The notes: generated by a model from the sequence alone, not told the origin. A stretch of 64,000 bases of DNA from Mesorhizobium sp. L-2-11 (GCF_016756595.1 NZ_AP023257.1:2124001-2188000), one strand, 5' to 3'; counted from the first letter of the stretch, positions 26,937-35,777 are shown. Numbers and translations are program-made.

Positions 26937-27881
26937 TCAGGTTTGCGGTTCGCCGGGCAAGTCAGTGCCCGTGATCCTTGCGTAGAGGCGGGCGACAGAG
27001 GCATCGTCATCGCGCCCCATCCCGGCCGCCGAGGTCATCAGGAACATCTGCAGCGCTGCGGCCGCCACGGGCACGGGGAACTTGGCACTGCGCGCCATAT
27101 CCTGGACGATGCCGAGATCCTTGACGAAAATGTCGACGGCGCTGCGTGGGGCATAGTCGCCGTCGAGCACGTGCGGAACGCGGTTCTCGAACATCCATGA
27201 ATTGCCGGCCGAGGCGGTGATGACCTCATAGACTTTGCGAATATCGAGCCCCTGCCGCGCGGCGAAGGCGACGGCTTCGCTCGCTGCCGCGATATGCACA
27301 CCGGCGAGCAACTGGTTTATCATCTTGAATGCCGCGCCGACGCCCGGTTCATCTCCAAGCTCATAAAGCTTGGCTGCCATCGCGTCGAGTGCGGGCCGCG
27401 CTTTGGCAAAGGCGGCAGCGCTGCCGGAGGCCAGAACGGTGAGGGCACCTTCCGCCGCGCGGACTGACCCGCCACTGATTGGCGCATCGAGATAGAGCCG
27501 TCCGGTGGTTTCAAGCCGGGCGGCCAGATTGCGTGCAACGTCAGGATCCATGGTGGCTGAGGAGACGAACACCGCGCCCTCTGGCAGGGTTTCGGCGACC
27601 CCTTCGGCGCCAAAAAGGATGGCTTCGGTCTGCGCCGCATTGACGACCACTGAAATCACGACGTCCGCAGCTTGGGCGGCCTCGGCGGGGCTTTGTGCTC
27701 CCCGCCCGCCGGTGGCGACAAAGCGCGCCACCATCTGGTCGTTGACGTCGAAGCCTGTCACCTCGAACCCCGCGCGGCGAAGCGACGTCGCCACCCCGAA
27801 CCCCATCGAACCGAGGCCGATAACCGCGACCCGCAGTGTGGCTGCAGCTGGGATATCCTTCTGCTCGTCGTTCGTGGTCAT
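26937..27881 (-). CDS. ltnD: NAD-dependent 3-hydroxyacid dehydrogenase (L-threonate dehydrogenase type)
   Basis: 314 residues of the beta-hydroxyacid dehydrogenase family: VAVIGLGSMGFGVATSL (Rossmann), DAPISGGSVRAAEGALTV (substrate loop) and the catalytic lysine in GVGAAFKMINQLLAG. With otnI and otnK alongside, L-threonate or D-erythronate oxidation to the 2-oxo acid is the likely reaction. GGGAG lies 9 bases before the ATG at 27881, preferred to one at 27899. It is the first gene of the minus-strand operon and faces the operator array. Confidence 0.88.
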   Translation of the reverse strand: MTTNDEQKDIPAAATLRVAVIGLGSMGFGVATSLRRAGFEVTGFDVNDQMVARFVATGGRGAQSPAEAAQAADVVISVVVNAAQTEAILFGAEGVAETLPEGAVFVSSATMDPDVARNLAARLETTGRLYLDAPISGGSVRAAEGALTVLASGSAAAFAKARPALDAMAAKLYELGDEPGVGAAFKMINQLLAGVHIAAASEAVAFAARQGLDIRKVYEVITASAGNSWMFENRVPHVLDGDYAPRSAVDIFVKDLGIVQDMARSAKFPVPVAAAALQMFLMTSAAGMGRDDDASVARLYARITGTDLPGEPQT

Positions 27882-27943
27882 AATGGAAACTCCCTGCATG
27901 AAGCGGTTCGGCTAGCGGTTGACCAGTCCCCCGGGCTGGATTT

Positions 27944-28012
27944 TGGCAGCACTTGCATAGTCCGATACACCAGAATGGCAGCGCTGCCAAACGAAAAGTG
28001 GCAGCGCTGCCA
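27944..28012. promoter_or_regulatory. Operator array of the tetronate cluster: two perfect 14-bp palindromes plus a degenerate third
   Basis: TGGCAGCGCTGCCA occurs at 27976-27989 and 27999-28012, centres 23 bp apart, and a degraded version TGGCAGCACTTGCA is at 27944-27957. The central CG with flanking dyad is typical of LacI/GalR operators. The array lies between ltnD and the LacI-family gene, so one repressor can control both divergent units. Confidence 0.85.
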
Positions 28013-28097
28013 AATTTTGTTGAGTGCGGTGCCTGAATGTGACAAAAGAAGCGTCAGGAACTAGAGTCGTACTGACGCATCGAGCCGAGAAACTGGA

Positions 28098-29114
28098 ATG
28101 CAGAGCGCAGCAGAAGACGGTACGCAAACCGGCGCGATGATAACCCTCACCGACGTTGCGCGCGCGGCTGGCGTCGGCGAAAGCACTGCTTCGCGCGTGT
28201 TGCGCGGGCATGGTTCCTTCTCAGCCAAGACACGCGAGAGTGTACTCACTGCCGCGCGGAGTCTCGGCTATGTGCCAAACCGGATCGCGGGAACCCTGGC
28301 CTCCATGGGGTCCAAGCTCGTCGGCGTCGTCATTCCTTCGCTAAGCAATATCGTCTTTCCGGATGTGCTGCGCGGCGCCAATACAGTACTGGTCGGAGCC
28401 GGCTTCCAACCTGTCGTCGCAGTGACAGACTACGATCCGGAGCGGGAGGAGAGCGTCATCGAGTCACTCCTCAGCTGGCGTCCAGCCGGGATGATGGTAG
28501 CGGGGCTCGATCATACCGAGCGCACCGGCGCCATGCTGCGGAATGCCCGCATCAGAGTGGCCGAATTGCTCGATACCGATGGCGAGGGCATCGATATCGT
28601 CGTGGGCTTTTCCAACCGCAAGGCAGGCAGGGTAAGTGCTCAGCATTTGATGTCGCGCGGCTATCGCTGCATCGGCTACGTCGGCCACGACCTCGGTCTG
28701 GACCTTCGCGCGGCCAAGCGTTTCGCAGCGTTTCGCGCGGCCCTGGGCGAAGCCGGGCTGAGCGTCATTGGAGAAGAAATCATCCCTGCCGCATCGTCGA
28801 TCGAAGCCGGGCGCGACGGACTTGCTCGATTGCTGGAGCGTTGTCCCGATCTGGATGCGGTTTACTTCTCCAACGACGACATGGCGATCGGCGGCTATTT
28901 CCACTGTCTCGCCCACGGCATCACCATACCGGACCGGCTGGCGATCTTCGGCTACAACGGTCTCGATGTAGCCAGAAGTGCGCCGCAGCCGCTTTCGACC
29001 ATCCTGACGCCGCGAGTGACTGTCGGTGAGATCGGAGCACGGCTCGTCTGCTCCGATGGACCATCCGCAGTGGTCGATATCGGGTTCGAGCTGATCGAAG
29101 GAGCGACGACGTGA
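28098..29114 (+). CDS. LacI-family transcriptional regulator of tetronate genes
   Basis: 338 residues: LacI HTH and hinge ITLTDVARAAGVGESTASRVLRGHGSFSAKTRESVLTAARSLGYVPNRIAGTLAS, then a periplasmic-binding-like effector domain closest to GntR-type LacI regulators of sugar acids (FSNDDMAIGGYFHCLAHGI). An ATG at 28137 would also start the protein directly at the HTH. The operator pair lies 90 bp upstream. It overlaps otnC by four bases, so regulator and decarboxylase are co-expressed. Confidence 0.9.
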   Translation: MQSAAEDGTQTGAMITLTDVARAAGVGESTASRVLRGHGSFSAKTRESVLTAARSLGYVPNRIAGTLASMGSKLVGVVIPSLSNIVFPDVLRGANTVLVGAGFQPVVAVTDYDPEREESVIESLLSWRPAGMMVAGLDHTERTGAMLRNARIRVAELLDTDGEGIDIVVGFSNRKAGRVSAQHLMSRGYRCIGYVGHDLGLDLRAAKRFAAFRAALGEAGLSVIGEEIIPAASSIEAGRDGLARLLERCPDLDAVYFSNDDMAIGGYFHCLAHGITIPDRLAIFGYNGLDVARSAPQPLSTILTPRVTVGEIGARLVCSDGPSAVVDIGFELIEGATT

Positions 29115-29776
29115 CTGAGACCAAGCTAAGGGACGATATCTGCCGCTTCGGACGTTCGTTGTTCGAGCGCGGGCTGACGCCGGGATCGTCAGGCAATATC
29201 AGCCTGCGGCTCGATGATGGCGGCTGGCTGGTCACACCCACCAATGCCTCGCTAGGATTCCTGGATCCTGCCCGAATTTCCCGCCTTGATGCGCAAGGCA
29301 GGCTGACCTCTGGCGATGCGCCGACCAAGGAAATTCCGTTGCATACTGCGATCTATCAGACGAGGGCAGAGGCGCGCGCCATTGTGCACCTGCACTCGAC
29401 CCACGCAGTCGCCCTTTCCATGCTGCCGGAAATAGATCCTAAGGCGGTGCTGCCGCCGATGACGCCCTACTATCTGATGCGCGCCGGACCAACCGCGCTG
29501 GTGTCCTACCATCGGCCAGGCGACCCGGCGGTTGTCGCTGCGATCAAGGGCCTTGCCGGGCGCTATTCCTCAGTGCTGCTGGCAAACCACGGTCCCGTGG
29601 TCGCGGGCGAAACGCTCGAGGCCGCCGTATTCGCTACCGAGGAACTGGAGGAAACCGCAAAGCTCTATCTGTTGTTACGCGGCCTCAATCCCCGCTACCT
29701 GTCGCCGGAACAGGTCGCCGATTTGGTGCGGGTTTTCGGGATATCCTTGCCGGAGCAAGACGAGCACCATCATTAG
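29111..29776 (+). CDS. otnC: 3-oxo-tetronate 4-phosphate decarboxylase (class II aldolase fold)
   Basis: 221 residues of the fuculose-aldolase/adducin family: GLTPGSSGNISLRL, HLHSTHAVALS with zinc-ligand histidines, and LLANHGPVVAGETLEAAVFATEELEETAK. OtnC removes CO2 from 3-oxo-tetronate 4-phosphate to give dihydroxyacetone phosphate, the last step of the pathway whose other enzymes are encoded divergently. The GTG start overlaps the regulator stop. Confidence 0.88.
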   Translation: MTETKLRDDICRFGRSLFERGLTPGSSGNISLRLDDGGWLVTPTNASLGFLDPARISRLDAQGRLTSGDAPTKEIPLHTAIYQTRAEARAIVHLHSTHAVALSMLPEIDPKAVLPPMTPYYLMRAGPTALVSYHRPGDPAVVAAIKGLAGRYSSVLLANHGPVVAGETLEAAVFATEELEETAKLYLLLRGLNPRYLSPEQVADLVRVFGISLPEQDEHHH

Positions 29777-29800
29777 CATAGCCTCAGCGCTTGCGTGAGG

Positions 29801-29963
29801 TTATCTCACGGTATGAGAGTAGTGGCGTAGATAAAGGTCAGTCCCGACAAGTTCGAGACCTTCTTCGATGTTCGCCAGCATGCGATAGCGCAAGGATTCC
29901 ATACCTTCCGCCTCTGCAACGCTGCCGCCGATCATTTCAAGCCCGACCGCTCCGCCAAGAAAT
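29801..29963 (-). pseudogene. C-terminal fragment of an unidentified gene, cut at the duplication border
   Basis: Minus-strand reading up to the TAA at 29801-29803 gives FLGGAVGLEMIGGSVAEAEG followed by MESLRYRMLANIEEGLELVG and TDLYLRHYSHTVR. The opening LFLGGAVGLEMIGG is hydrophobic and the rest amphipathic, like the end of a membrane protein. The frame runs into the unrelated duplicated segment at 29964, so the upstream part of the gene is missing. Confidence 0.6.
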
Positions 29964-30233
29964 AGCGCTCTCCCTGATGATCGAGTTCATCAAGCGAACA
30001 CAGGAGATGCACCCCTGATCGAGCCCATCCCGGACCAGTGTGAGGAGTGCAGGCATGACATCCTCCATAAAACAGCGGCTGCGCCTGTCCGGCGGGACCG
30101 AGCTTTCCTTCATCACCGCGGGTGATGCGTCCAATCCCGCGCTGTTGCTCCTGCACGGCTTTCCGAGCTCGTCGCGCACCTTCCAGGGCATCATTCCCGG
30201 CCTTGCGCGTCGCCTTCGTCATCGCCCCCGACT
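29964..30233 (+). repeat. Segment duplicated from 23525-23795 (displaced copy)
   Basis: About 97 percent identical over 270 bp to 23525-23795, in the same orientation. Both borders are abrupt: the left abuts a truncated minus-strand gene and the right an unrelated stretch before a methyltransferase gene. Confidence 0.9.
30055..30233 (+). pseudogene. Truncated alpha/beta hydrolase, 5' fragment
   Basis: The ATG at 30055 follows GAGGAG and opens MTSSIKQRLRLSGGTELSFI, almost identical to the hydrolase at 23600, through LLHGFPSSSRTFQGIIPGLA. A 2-bp deletion near 30210 then shifts the frame and homology ends at 30233. Nucleophile, acid and base are all absent, so it cannot be active. Confidence 0.88.
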
Positions 30234-30310
30234 ATCGCTCGCAGATGCCCCGTGGCCGTCGCCAGCTGCTTCCGGAAGCGTCAGGATTGCGCTTGGCCAT
30301 TCAGTCACGA

Positions 30311-31297
30311 TCAGCCCTTGAGGCGCGCACGAAACAAGGTGGAGCCGTCCGTCAGGCGCGACCTGGAGATATCCCGGAATCCAGCCTCGGTCATCCACGC
30401 GCGATACTGACCTTCAGTGTACGATTCGCCGTGGCGATAGAGGTTCAAGAAGGTGAGATTCAGAAACACACCCTCAGGCGGGCCGAGGCGGTCGTCATCG
30501 ACGACGCCCCACCCCGCAATTGCGATTTCGCCTCCAGCTGTGAGGCAACGCGCCGCGTTCAGGATTGAGCCGCGCGCCTGGTCCGGCGGCAGGACCTGGA
30601 CGACGGCCTTCAGGATCGCCAGATCGTGCCGACCGATCGATGGCGCGACGGTTATGTCACCCTCTTCGACAACCACGTCGTCGGCACCGTATTCTGACAG
30701 GATATCTTTGGCGGCCGCTGCGACCGTTGGGAGTTCCATCAGCGTCGCTGCAATCTGCGGCCACCGCTCGCGAAGTCCGACGAAAATGGTCCCGGGGCCG
30801 CCGCCGATGTCGATCACCGAACCGATTGCCGAGAGGTCCATCTCCCGAGCCAGATGTCGGCCGAAAATCACCCCGCCCGGCGCGAGCATGCGGCTGAAGG
30901 CCACTGCTGCCTCGGGCCCGGCTTCGGAGAAGTCGTGCAGCGCAGCCGGCCGGTTCTGTCGCAGCGACTCTGCGGTCAGCAGGTCGGCTCCCCAGAGCTC
31001 GCGCAGGAGCGCATGATCGCCGCCGCGATAGGTCGGCTTTGACGCGTCGAGGAAGGCCGCCGCATCGGCTCCGTTGCGAAATTGGCCATCCTTGACTTCG
31101 AGAAGACCGATGCTGGCGAGCGCGTAGAGGAGCCGCAACAGACGATCGGGCTCGACTTTGAGCGCGGCTCCAAGGCTGTCAGCAGTCAACGCGCCGCCAC
31201 CGAGCCGGGTGAAGATGCCAAGGTCCAGCCCGGCGCGAAGCGCCAAGGCGGGGGGCACCGCTGCGATCAGCTTGTCGATCCGATCAGAATCCACCAT
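30311..31297 (-). CDS. SAM-dependent O-methyltransferase (acetylserotonin/plant-type family 2)
   Basis: 328 residues: an N-terminal winged-helix dimerisation domain (LRAGLDLGIFTRLGGGALTADSLGAALKVEPDRLLRLLYALASIGLL) and a C-terminal methyltransferase with SAM loop VIDIGGGPGTIFVGL and LKAVVQVLPPDQA. Such enzymes methylate hydroxyls of small aromatic or polyketide molecules. The substrate is unknown and no biosynthetic partners are adjacent. The ATG at 31297 is preferred to one at 31333. It sits beside the duplicated hydrolase fragment. Confidence 0.85.
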   Translation of the reverse strand: MVDSDRIDKLIAAVPPALALRAGLDLGIFTRLGGGALTADSLGAALKVEPDRLLRLLYALASIGLLEVKDGQFRNGADAAAFLDASKPTYRGGDHALLRELWGADLLTAESLRQNRPAALHDFSEAGPEAAVAFSRMLAPGGVIFGRHLAREMDLSAIGSVIDIGGGPGTIFVGLRERWPQIAATLMELPTVAAAAKDILSEYGADDVVVEEGDITVAPSIGRHDLAILKAVVQVLPPDQARGSILNAARCLTAGGEIAIAGWGVVDDDRLGPPEGVFLNLTFLNLYRHGESYTEGQYRAWMTEAGFRDISRSRLTDGSTLFRARLKG

Positions 31298-31342
31298 GCC
31301 ATTCCGTGATCCAGGACCGACTTGGCCACACATCGCTGCCTG

Positions 31343-32653
31343 TCACCGCACGATCTCGCGATGGCCGCCGGGCAGGCGGGTGGCGATGAGCTTGTCGATG
31401 CGGCGGCCGTCGAGGTCGACGACCTCGAAGCGCCAGCCCTGCGCATCGACGCATTCGCCGGTCGTCGGCAGATGGTGCAGATGCGCCAGTACGTAACCGG
31501 CGACGGTCTCGTAGTCGCGGTTTTCCGGCAGGTCGATGCCGAGAACGTCCGCCATCTCGTCGGCCTGCATGTAGCCGGCGAGCAGCCATGAGCCGTCGTC
31601 ACGCTTGACGGCGTTTTCCTCGTCGCCGGCGTCGAGGTCCGCCCGGAAGACGCCGGTGATGGCTTCCAGTATGTCAGCCGGGGTGACGATGCCTTCGAAA
31701 TGGCCGTATTCGTCATGGACCAGCGCCATCGGCACGTTGGATTCCTTAAGTGTCGAAAGAACATCCAGCGCGTCGGCCTGGTCATGGACGATGGGAGCGG
31801 TGCGCACGTGCCGGCGCGGGTCGAGCGCGCGACCGCCGAGCATCGCGGCCAGCACGTCGCGGGTCTGGACGACGCCGATCATGGCGTCGACGCTGCCATC
31901 GCCGGCCGGCAGGCGCGAATGCTGGGTTTCCATTAGGAGTTTGCGGGTCGCCGCGTCGTCGGACTGCAGGTTGATCCAGTCGACCTCGGTGCGCGGCGTC
32001 ATCACCGCGCGGACGGCGCGGTCGCCGAGCCGCATGACGCCGGCGATCATGCGCCGCTCGTCGGATTCGATGGTGCCGTGATGCTCGGCCTCGGCGACCA
32101 GCATCTTGATCTCCTCGTCGGTGACCTTCTCCTCGCTTTCACCGCGTTGGCCAAGCAGCCACAGCATGGCGCGGCCGGAAATGTCGAGCAGGAAGACGAG
32201 CGGCGCCGAGACGGTGGCGAGGATAGTCATCGCCGGAGCAACCCTGGCGGCGACGCGTTCGGGATCGCGCAGCGCGATCTGCTTGGGCACCAGTTCGCCG
32301 ATGATCAGCGAGAAGTAGGTGATGAGCGCGACAACGATGCCGACGCCGATCGGGTCGGCAAGGCTGTCGCGGACGCCGATCGATGCCAGGAACACGGACA
32401 GCCGCTCGCCAAGCGTGGCGCCGGAAAAGGCGCCGGACAGGACGCCGACCAGGGTGATGCCGATCTGCACCGACGACAGGAATTTTCCTGGATTGGAGCC
32501 GAGCGCCAAGGCGCGTCCGGCGCCGGTGACGTTGCGGTCGATCATCGCCTTGAGGCGGGCCGGCCGTGACGAGACGATGGCAAGCTCGGACATTGCCAAA
32601 AGGCCGTTCACGCAGATGAGGACGACCACGATAGCGATTTCAGCGTAAAGCAT
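31343..32653 (-). CDS. CNNM/CorC-type membrane transporter (hemolysin C family, UPF0053)
   Basis: 436 residues: an N-terminal DUF21 membrane domain (about residues 1-190, four hydrophobic helices beginning AEIAIVVVLICVNGLLAMSELAIV), a pair of CBS domains (about 210-340) and a C-terminal CorC_HlyC domain. Family members act in Mg2+ or Co2+ efflux at the inner membrane; older names call them hemolysin-like. The metal is not deducible here. Stands alone between a methyltransferase and an LssY-like gene. Confidence 0.9.
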   Translation of the reverse strand: MLYAEIAIVVVLICVNGLLAMSELAIVSSRPARLKAMIDRNVTGAGRALALGSNPGKFLSSVQIGITLVGVLSGAFSGATLGERLSVFLASIGVRDSLADPIGVGIVVALITYFSLIIGELVPKQIALRDPERVAARVAPAMTILATVSAPLVFLLDISGRAMLWLLGQRGESEEKVTDEEIKMLVAEAEHHGTIESDERRMIAGVMRLGDRAVRAVMTPRTEVDWINLQSDDAATRKLLMETQHSRLPAGDGSVDAMIGVVQTRDVLAAMLGGRALDPRRHVRTAPIVHDQADALDVLSTLKESNVPMALVHDEYGHFEGIVTPADILEAITGVFRADLDAGDEENAVKRDDGSWLLAGYMQADEMADVLGIDLPENRDYETVAGYVLAHLHHLPTTGECVDAQGWRFEVVDLDGRRIDKLIATRLPGGHREIVR

Positions 32654-32809
32654 GCGGGGTCAATAGCATTGCGGCGCGGCCTTCGAAAATAGACGGCCGT
32701 CATTTTTCATGCCGGCGGGCGCAACCATCTCATGCGGCATCCCAGGGCGGCGACGAAAAATACTCGATCACGGTGTCGATGAGCCGGCGGCCGGCCGTTG
32801 GTCTTGCGC

Positions 32810-33517
32810 CTACGGCAGCTGCCGCAGCACGCCCACCACCGCCTTGCCGTCGGTGAAATAGGGATCGCCGCCGCCATTGCGCCCGGTCTTTGTCGCACCG
32901 ATGCCTGATATCTCGCTGGTCGAGATCAGCATGCCTGCGGCAGACAGGTCGCGGACCAGGAAATCGCGCTCGGCGTCGATGTCAGGAGCGATATAGTGGG
33001 TGACCTGGCCGGTGTTGTGGCTGAGGCCGACGCCGCGATCGAAGCTTGCCGCACCCAGCCAGAGCGGCCGGCCATCGTCTCCGGTCGCATCGGTCTGCCA
33101 GAAGCGGACGTGATGACGCCGGTCGGCACTGTCGCCGACCGGCTTCTCGAAGGCCAGATCCTGTGCACGGCCTTCGAACAGCAGCCGGCTGACCGGCGCG
33201 TCGGGATAGGGCCGATCGAACAGCACGCTTTCGCCGATCTCGATCGCGGTCTCCAGCGTCAGGGCGTCGGCCGTGTCCCATCCGGCGACGGCGAAGGCAT
33301 GGACCAGCTCTTTTTTGGTGCCGACGAGGCCGACATTGATCGGATCGCCCGCGATGCCTTGCGGCGTGTGCGCCACCATCTCGAAACGCTGCGTACGGAA
33401 ATTGCGGTCGCGCAGCGTCCAGAATTCCGGCGCGGCCAAATAGGCGAGCGCGAGATAGCCGGCACAGAACGCCACCAGCCAGGTCGTCGCGCGTCGTCGA
33501 AGGCTTCGTCGGCTCAT
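32810..33517 (-). CDS. LssY C-terminal domain protein, membrane-anchored
   Basis: 235 residues with one N-terminal membrane segment (WLVAFCAGYLALAYLA) followed by a soluble domain resembling the C-terminal domain of LssY (GDPINVGLVGTKKELVHAFAVAGWDTADALTLETAI, then SRLLFEGRAQDLAFEKPVG and RHHVRFW). LssY is named from a Legionella type I secretion locus; the domain has no proven activity. Probably faces the periplasm. Confidence 0.75.
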   Translation of the reverse strand: MSRRSLRRRATTWLVAFCAGYLALAYLAAPEFWTLRDRNFRTQRFEMVAHTPQGIAGDPINVGLVGTKKELVHAFAVAGWDTADALTLETAIEIGESVLFDRPYPDAPVSRLLFEGRAQDLAFEKPVGDSADRRHHVRFWQTDATGDDGRPLWLGAASFDRGVGLSHNTGQVTHYIAPDIDAERDFLVRDLSAAGMLISTSEISGIGATKTGRNGGGDPYFTDGKAVVGVLRQLP

Positions 33518-33698
33518 GCGAAAGCTGAATGCTTAGGTCTACCTGGCCACAGCTTACCACGCCTTCGTCATCCTTGGGCGGAGCTGGAGCGAAGGCGGGC
33601 GTTGCTGCAGTGCAGAACCTATGATGCCGGCGGAACTCGACGGAGGGTGCCTAGTTCTGGATCGCCGCACCTTGCTTCGGCAGCTGGAAAACTGCCGT

Positions 33699-34616
33699 CT
33701 AGCGGCAAGCGCGGTAGCCGTTCTTGCGGTTCTTGATGTCGAAATGGAAATGGTTGCGGTGGTCGTAATTGTAGCCGGGGCCGAGCACGGTGGTGAAATA
33801 CTGGCAGCCATCGGCGCGCACGGTGTTGAGGAAGCCGCGGGTGCGGAAGGCGAACAGGCCGGGCTTGCGCACGTCGATCTCCTTGCCATTGCCGAGCTCG
33901 ATGCTCATGACGTCGAGCGCGTTGCCCTTGCCGTGCTCCGACAGCGTGCCTTCGCCGGCGATCCTGCGGCAGGAATAGCTCGAGCCCTGGCGAATGGTCC
34001 TGACGCCGGAGAAATAACGCCAGCGGGCGGACGGGACCAGTTCATTCCTGGCCCAGCCGGCGAAGGTGGCGGCCATGTCGCAAGTCAGCGTCGCGGCCGG
34101 CTGCATCCGGATGCTGCCGATGGTCGAGATCTTGACCGGATAGTCGATGCCGCACTGGCCTTCGCGGATCGGCGCAAGGTCGGTGTAGACGACGCCCAGG
34201 CGCTTCAAATCCTTGCGGCACTCGACCTCGCTGGCCGGTATCTGTTCGGTCGGCGCCATCGGCTCGTCCATGCGCGGATAGGCGGCGGTCATGTAAGGGT
34301 TGGACGGGACGAGGCGCTGCATTCCAGCATACTTTGGGACAGCGTTTGTCGGGACGGCTGATGTCTGGCTGCCGACATCGACGGCCGGTTCCAGCGAAAG
34401 CACGCTGCCGGTGGTGCAGGCCGAGATCGCTGCGATGGCAAGCCCGCCGGCAATCAAGCAGGCACTCGTGGGCCAGCCCACGAATGCCTGCTTGGATTCT
34501 CTCGTTTGTCGCGGGTTCTTGTCGGAAAACCGTGGCACACTTTTGCGGTACCTGCTTAGGTGCGCGCGTCTCACTTGCCGCACGGCGACAGTCGCGGCGC
34601 GAAATATCCCGGCCAT
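33699..34616 (-). CDS. Extensin-like domain protein, probable lipoprotein
   Basis: 305 residues. The C-terminal two thirds is the extensin-like C domain: ECRKDLKRLGVVYTDLAPI, CGIDYPVKISTI, TLTCDMAATFAGWARNEL, SEHGKGNALDVMSIEL and HRNHFHFDI, an SEHxxGxAxD/HxH pattern that recalls zinc peptidases of the M15 clan. A lipobox (AAISACTTG) near residue 67 follows a hydrophobic stretch, but about 45 basic residues precede it, so the true start may be a GTG at 34481. A paralogue follows at 34794. Confidence 0.85.
   Translation of the reverse strand: MAGIFRAATVAVRQVRRAHLSRYRKSVPRFSDKNPRQTRESKQAFVGWPTSACLIAGGLAIAAISACTTGSVLSLEPAVDVGSQTSAVPTNAVPKYAGMQRLVPSNPYMTAAYPRMDEPMAPTEQIPASEVECRKDLKRLGVVYTDLAPIREGQCGIDYPVKISTIGSIRMQPAATLTCDMAATFAGWARNELVPSARWRYFSGVRTIRQGSSYSCRRIAGEGTLSEHGKGNALDVMSIELGNGKEIDVRKPGLFAFRTRGFLNTVRADGCQYFTTVLGPGYNYDHRNHFHFDIKNRKNGYRACR
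34456..34493. repeat. 18-bp-arm inverted repeat inside the 5' part of the extensin-like gene
   Basis: AAGCAGGCACTCGTGGGC and GCCCACGAATGCCTGCTT flank a 2-bp CA centre and pair at 17 of 18 positions. The structure overlaps the possible GTG start at 34481, so it is either an intergenic palindrome lying before the true start or a hairpin in the early coding region. Confidence 0.8.
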
Positions 34617-34793
34617 TGGCAGGTTCCCGGTCCCCGAGCCGATCAGGCTCTATGTCATCGCTTGATCATGAGCTTTCTCCGAAAACCGGGTCATGATCAG
34701 ATGAAACGGAGCTTACCCGCCAACAGTAAAGGAAAAATCAGCGGCTGCGTTTACGGCTGCGGCCAAATTGCGGCGCGCCGGTGCGCAACCATA

Positions 34794-35777
34794 TCACTGG
34801 CAGAAGGTGCCGCCGTTGCGGCGCGGTGCAAGATCGAGATGAAGATGCAGCGAATGATCGGCATCGCTGCCCGGGCCAAGCACGGTCTTGAACGGTCCGC
34901 AGGCTGCCTTGCGTATTGCGTTCAGGAATTTCGCCTCCTTTTCCGGCGGCGCCGGGCCGATGTCGACTCTCCTGCCGTCCGAAAGCGTGAAGCTGGCGAT
35001 GTCGAGCGCGTTGCCGAAGGCGTGCTCCGACAATTTCCCGCCGCCATTGCGGTGTCGGCAGACGAAGGCGGATGCCTGGCCGACCGACTTGAGTTCGGCG
35101 CCGAGCTCGGCCTTGGCCGCCGGCTGGACGATATCGGCGGCGAAGCGCGCGGCGGCCTCGGCCATCTGGCAGTTCAACTCGGTTTCGGGGTTGATATCCA
35201 ATGACTTGCCCAGCGTCTTCAGTGCGATCGGATAAGGGATAGAGCAGCCGACCGCCGCATCATGCTCGGCTTTGCGTTCCTCGAAATCGACGCCCATCGA
35301 CTTCAGCCGCCTGCGGCAGGCCAGTTCCTCGTCCGGCATTTTCTCCTGTGGCACAGCGGCCGAGCGCGGGTCGGGAGGGATTTCCTTTTCCGGCGCTTGC
35401 GCCGGCTTCTCCGGTGGTTTTGGCGCGGCGGCCGGTGATTCCGCCTCGGCCGGCTTTTCGGTCGGCGTCGGAGCGACTGCCGGCGGCTCCGCCCGGTCTT
35501 CCTGATGCAGGTCCGACTTCTGCTGGTTCAGCGTGTCGGTCGCGGGTTGATCAGGCTCTGGCGCATCCGCAGGGCGCGGCTCGGGGATCGGCACGTCGGC
35601 AGGCGCGGCTTCTTGCGCTGATTGCGGCTGATTGAGCTCCGGGGCAGGCATCGTTTCAGGCAATTCCGGAGCTTGGGCCAGGGCTGCTCCTGCGAACAGC
35701 ATCGCCGCCGCCAAAGGCAGCGCCAATCTGATCAATCCGGCCAATCTGATCGATGTGCGAGGGGTCAGCGCCGCCAT
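34794..35777 (-). CDS. Extensin-like domain protein, exported
   Basis: 327 residues: signal peptide (LALPLAAAMLFAGAALA, cleavage near residue 34), about 100 residues of proline- and glutamate-rich low-complexity linker, then the extensin-like C domain with LACRRRLKSMGVDF, CSIPYPIALKTLG, SEHAFGNALDIASF and HSLHLHLDLAP. The same SEHxxGNALD and HxHxD residues occur in the neighbouring paralogue at 33699. A cell-wall hydrolase-like role in the periplasm is inferred, not shown. Confidence 0.87.
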   Translation of the reverse strand: MAALTPRTSIRLAGLIRLALPLAAAMLFAGAALAQAPELPETMPAPELNQPQSAQEAAPADVPIPEPRPADAPEPDQPATDTLNQQKSDLHQEDRAEPPAVAPTPTEKPAEAESPAAAPKPPEKPAQAPEKEIPPDPRSAAVPQEKMPDEELACRRRLKSMGVDFEERKAEHDAAVGCSIPYPIALKTLGKSLDINPETELNCQMAEAAARFAADIVQPAAKAELGAELKSVGQASAFVCRHRNGGGKLSEHAFGNALDIASFTLSDGRRVDIGPAPPEKEAKFLNAIRKAACGPFKTVLGPGSDADHSLHLHLDLAPRRNGGTFCQ

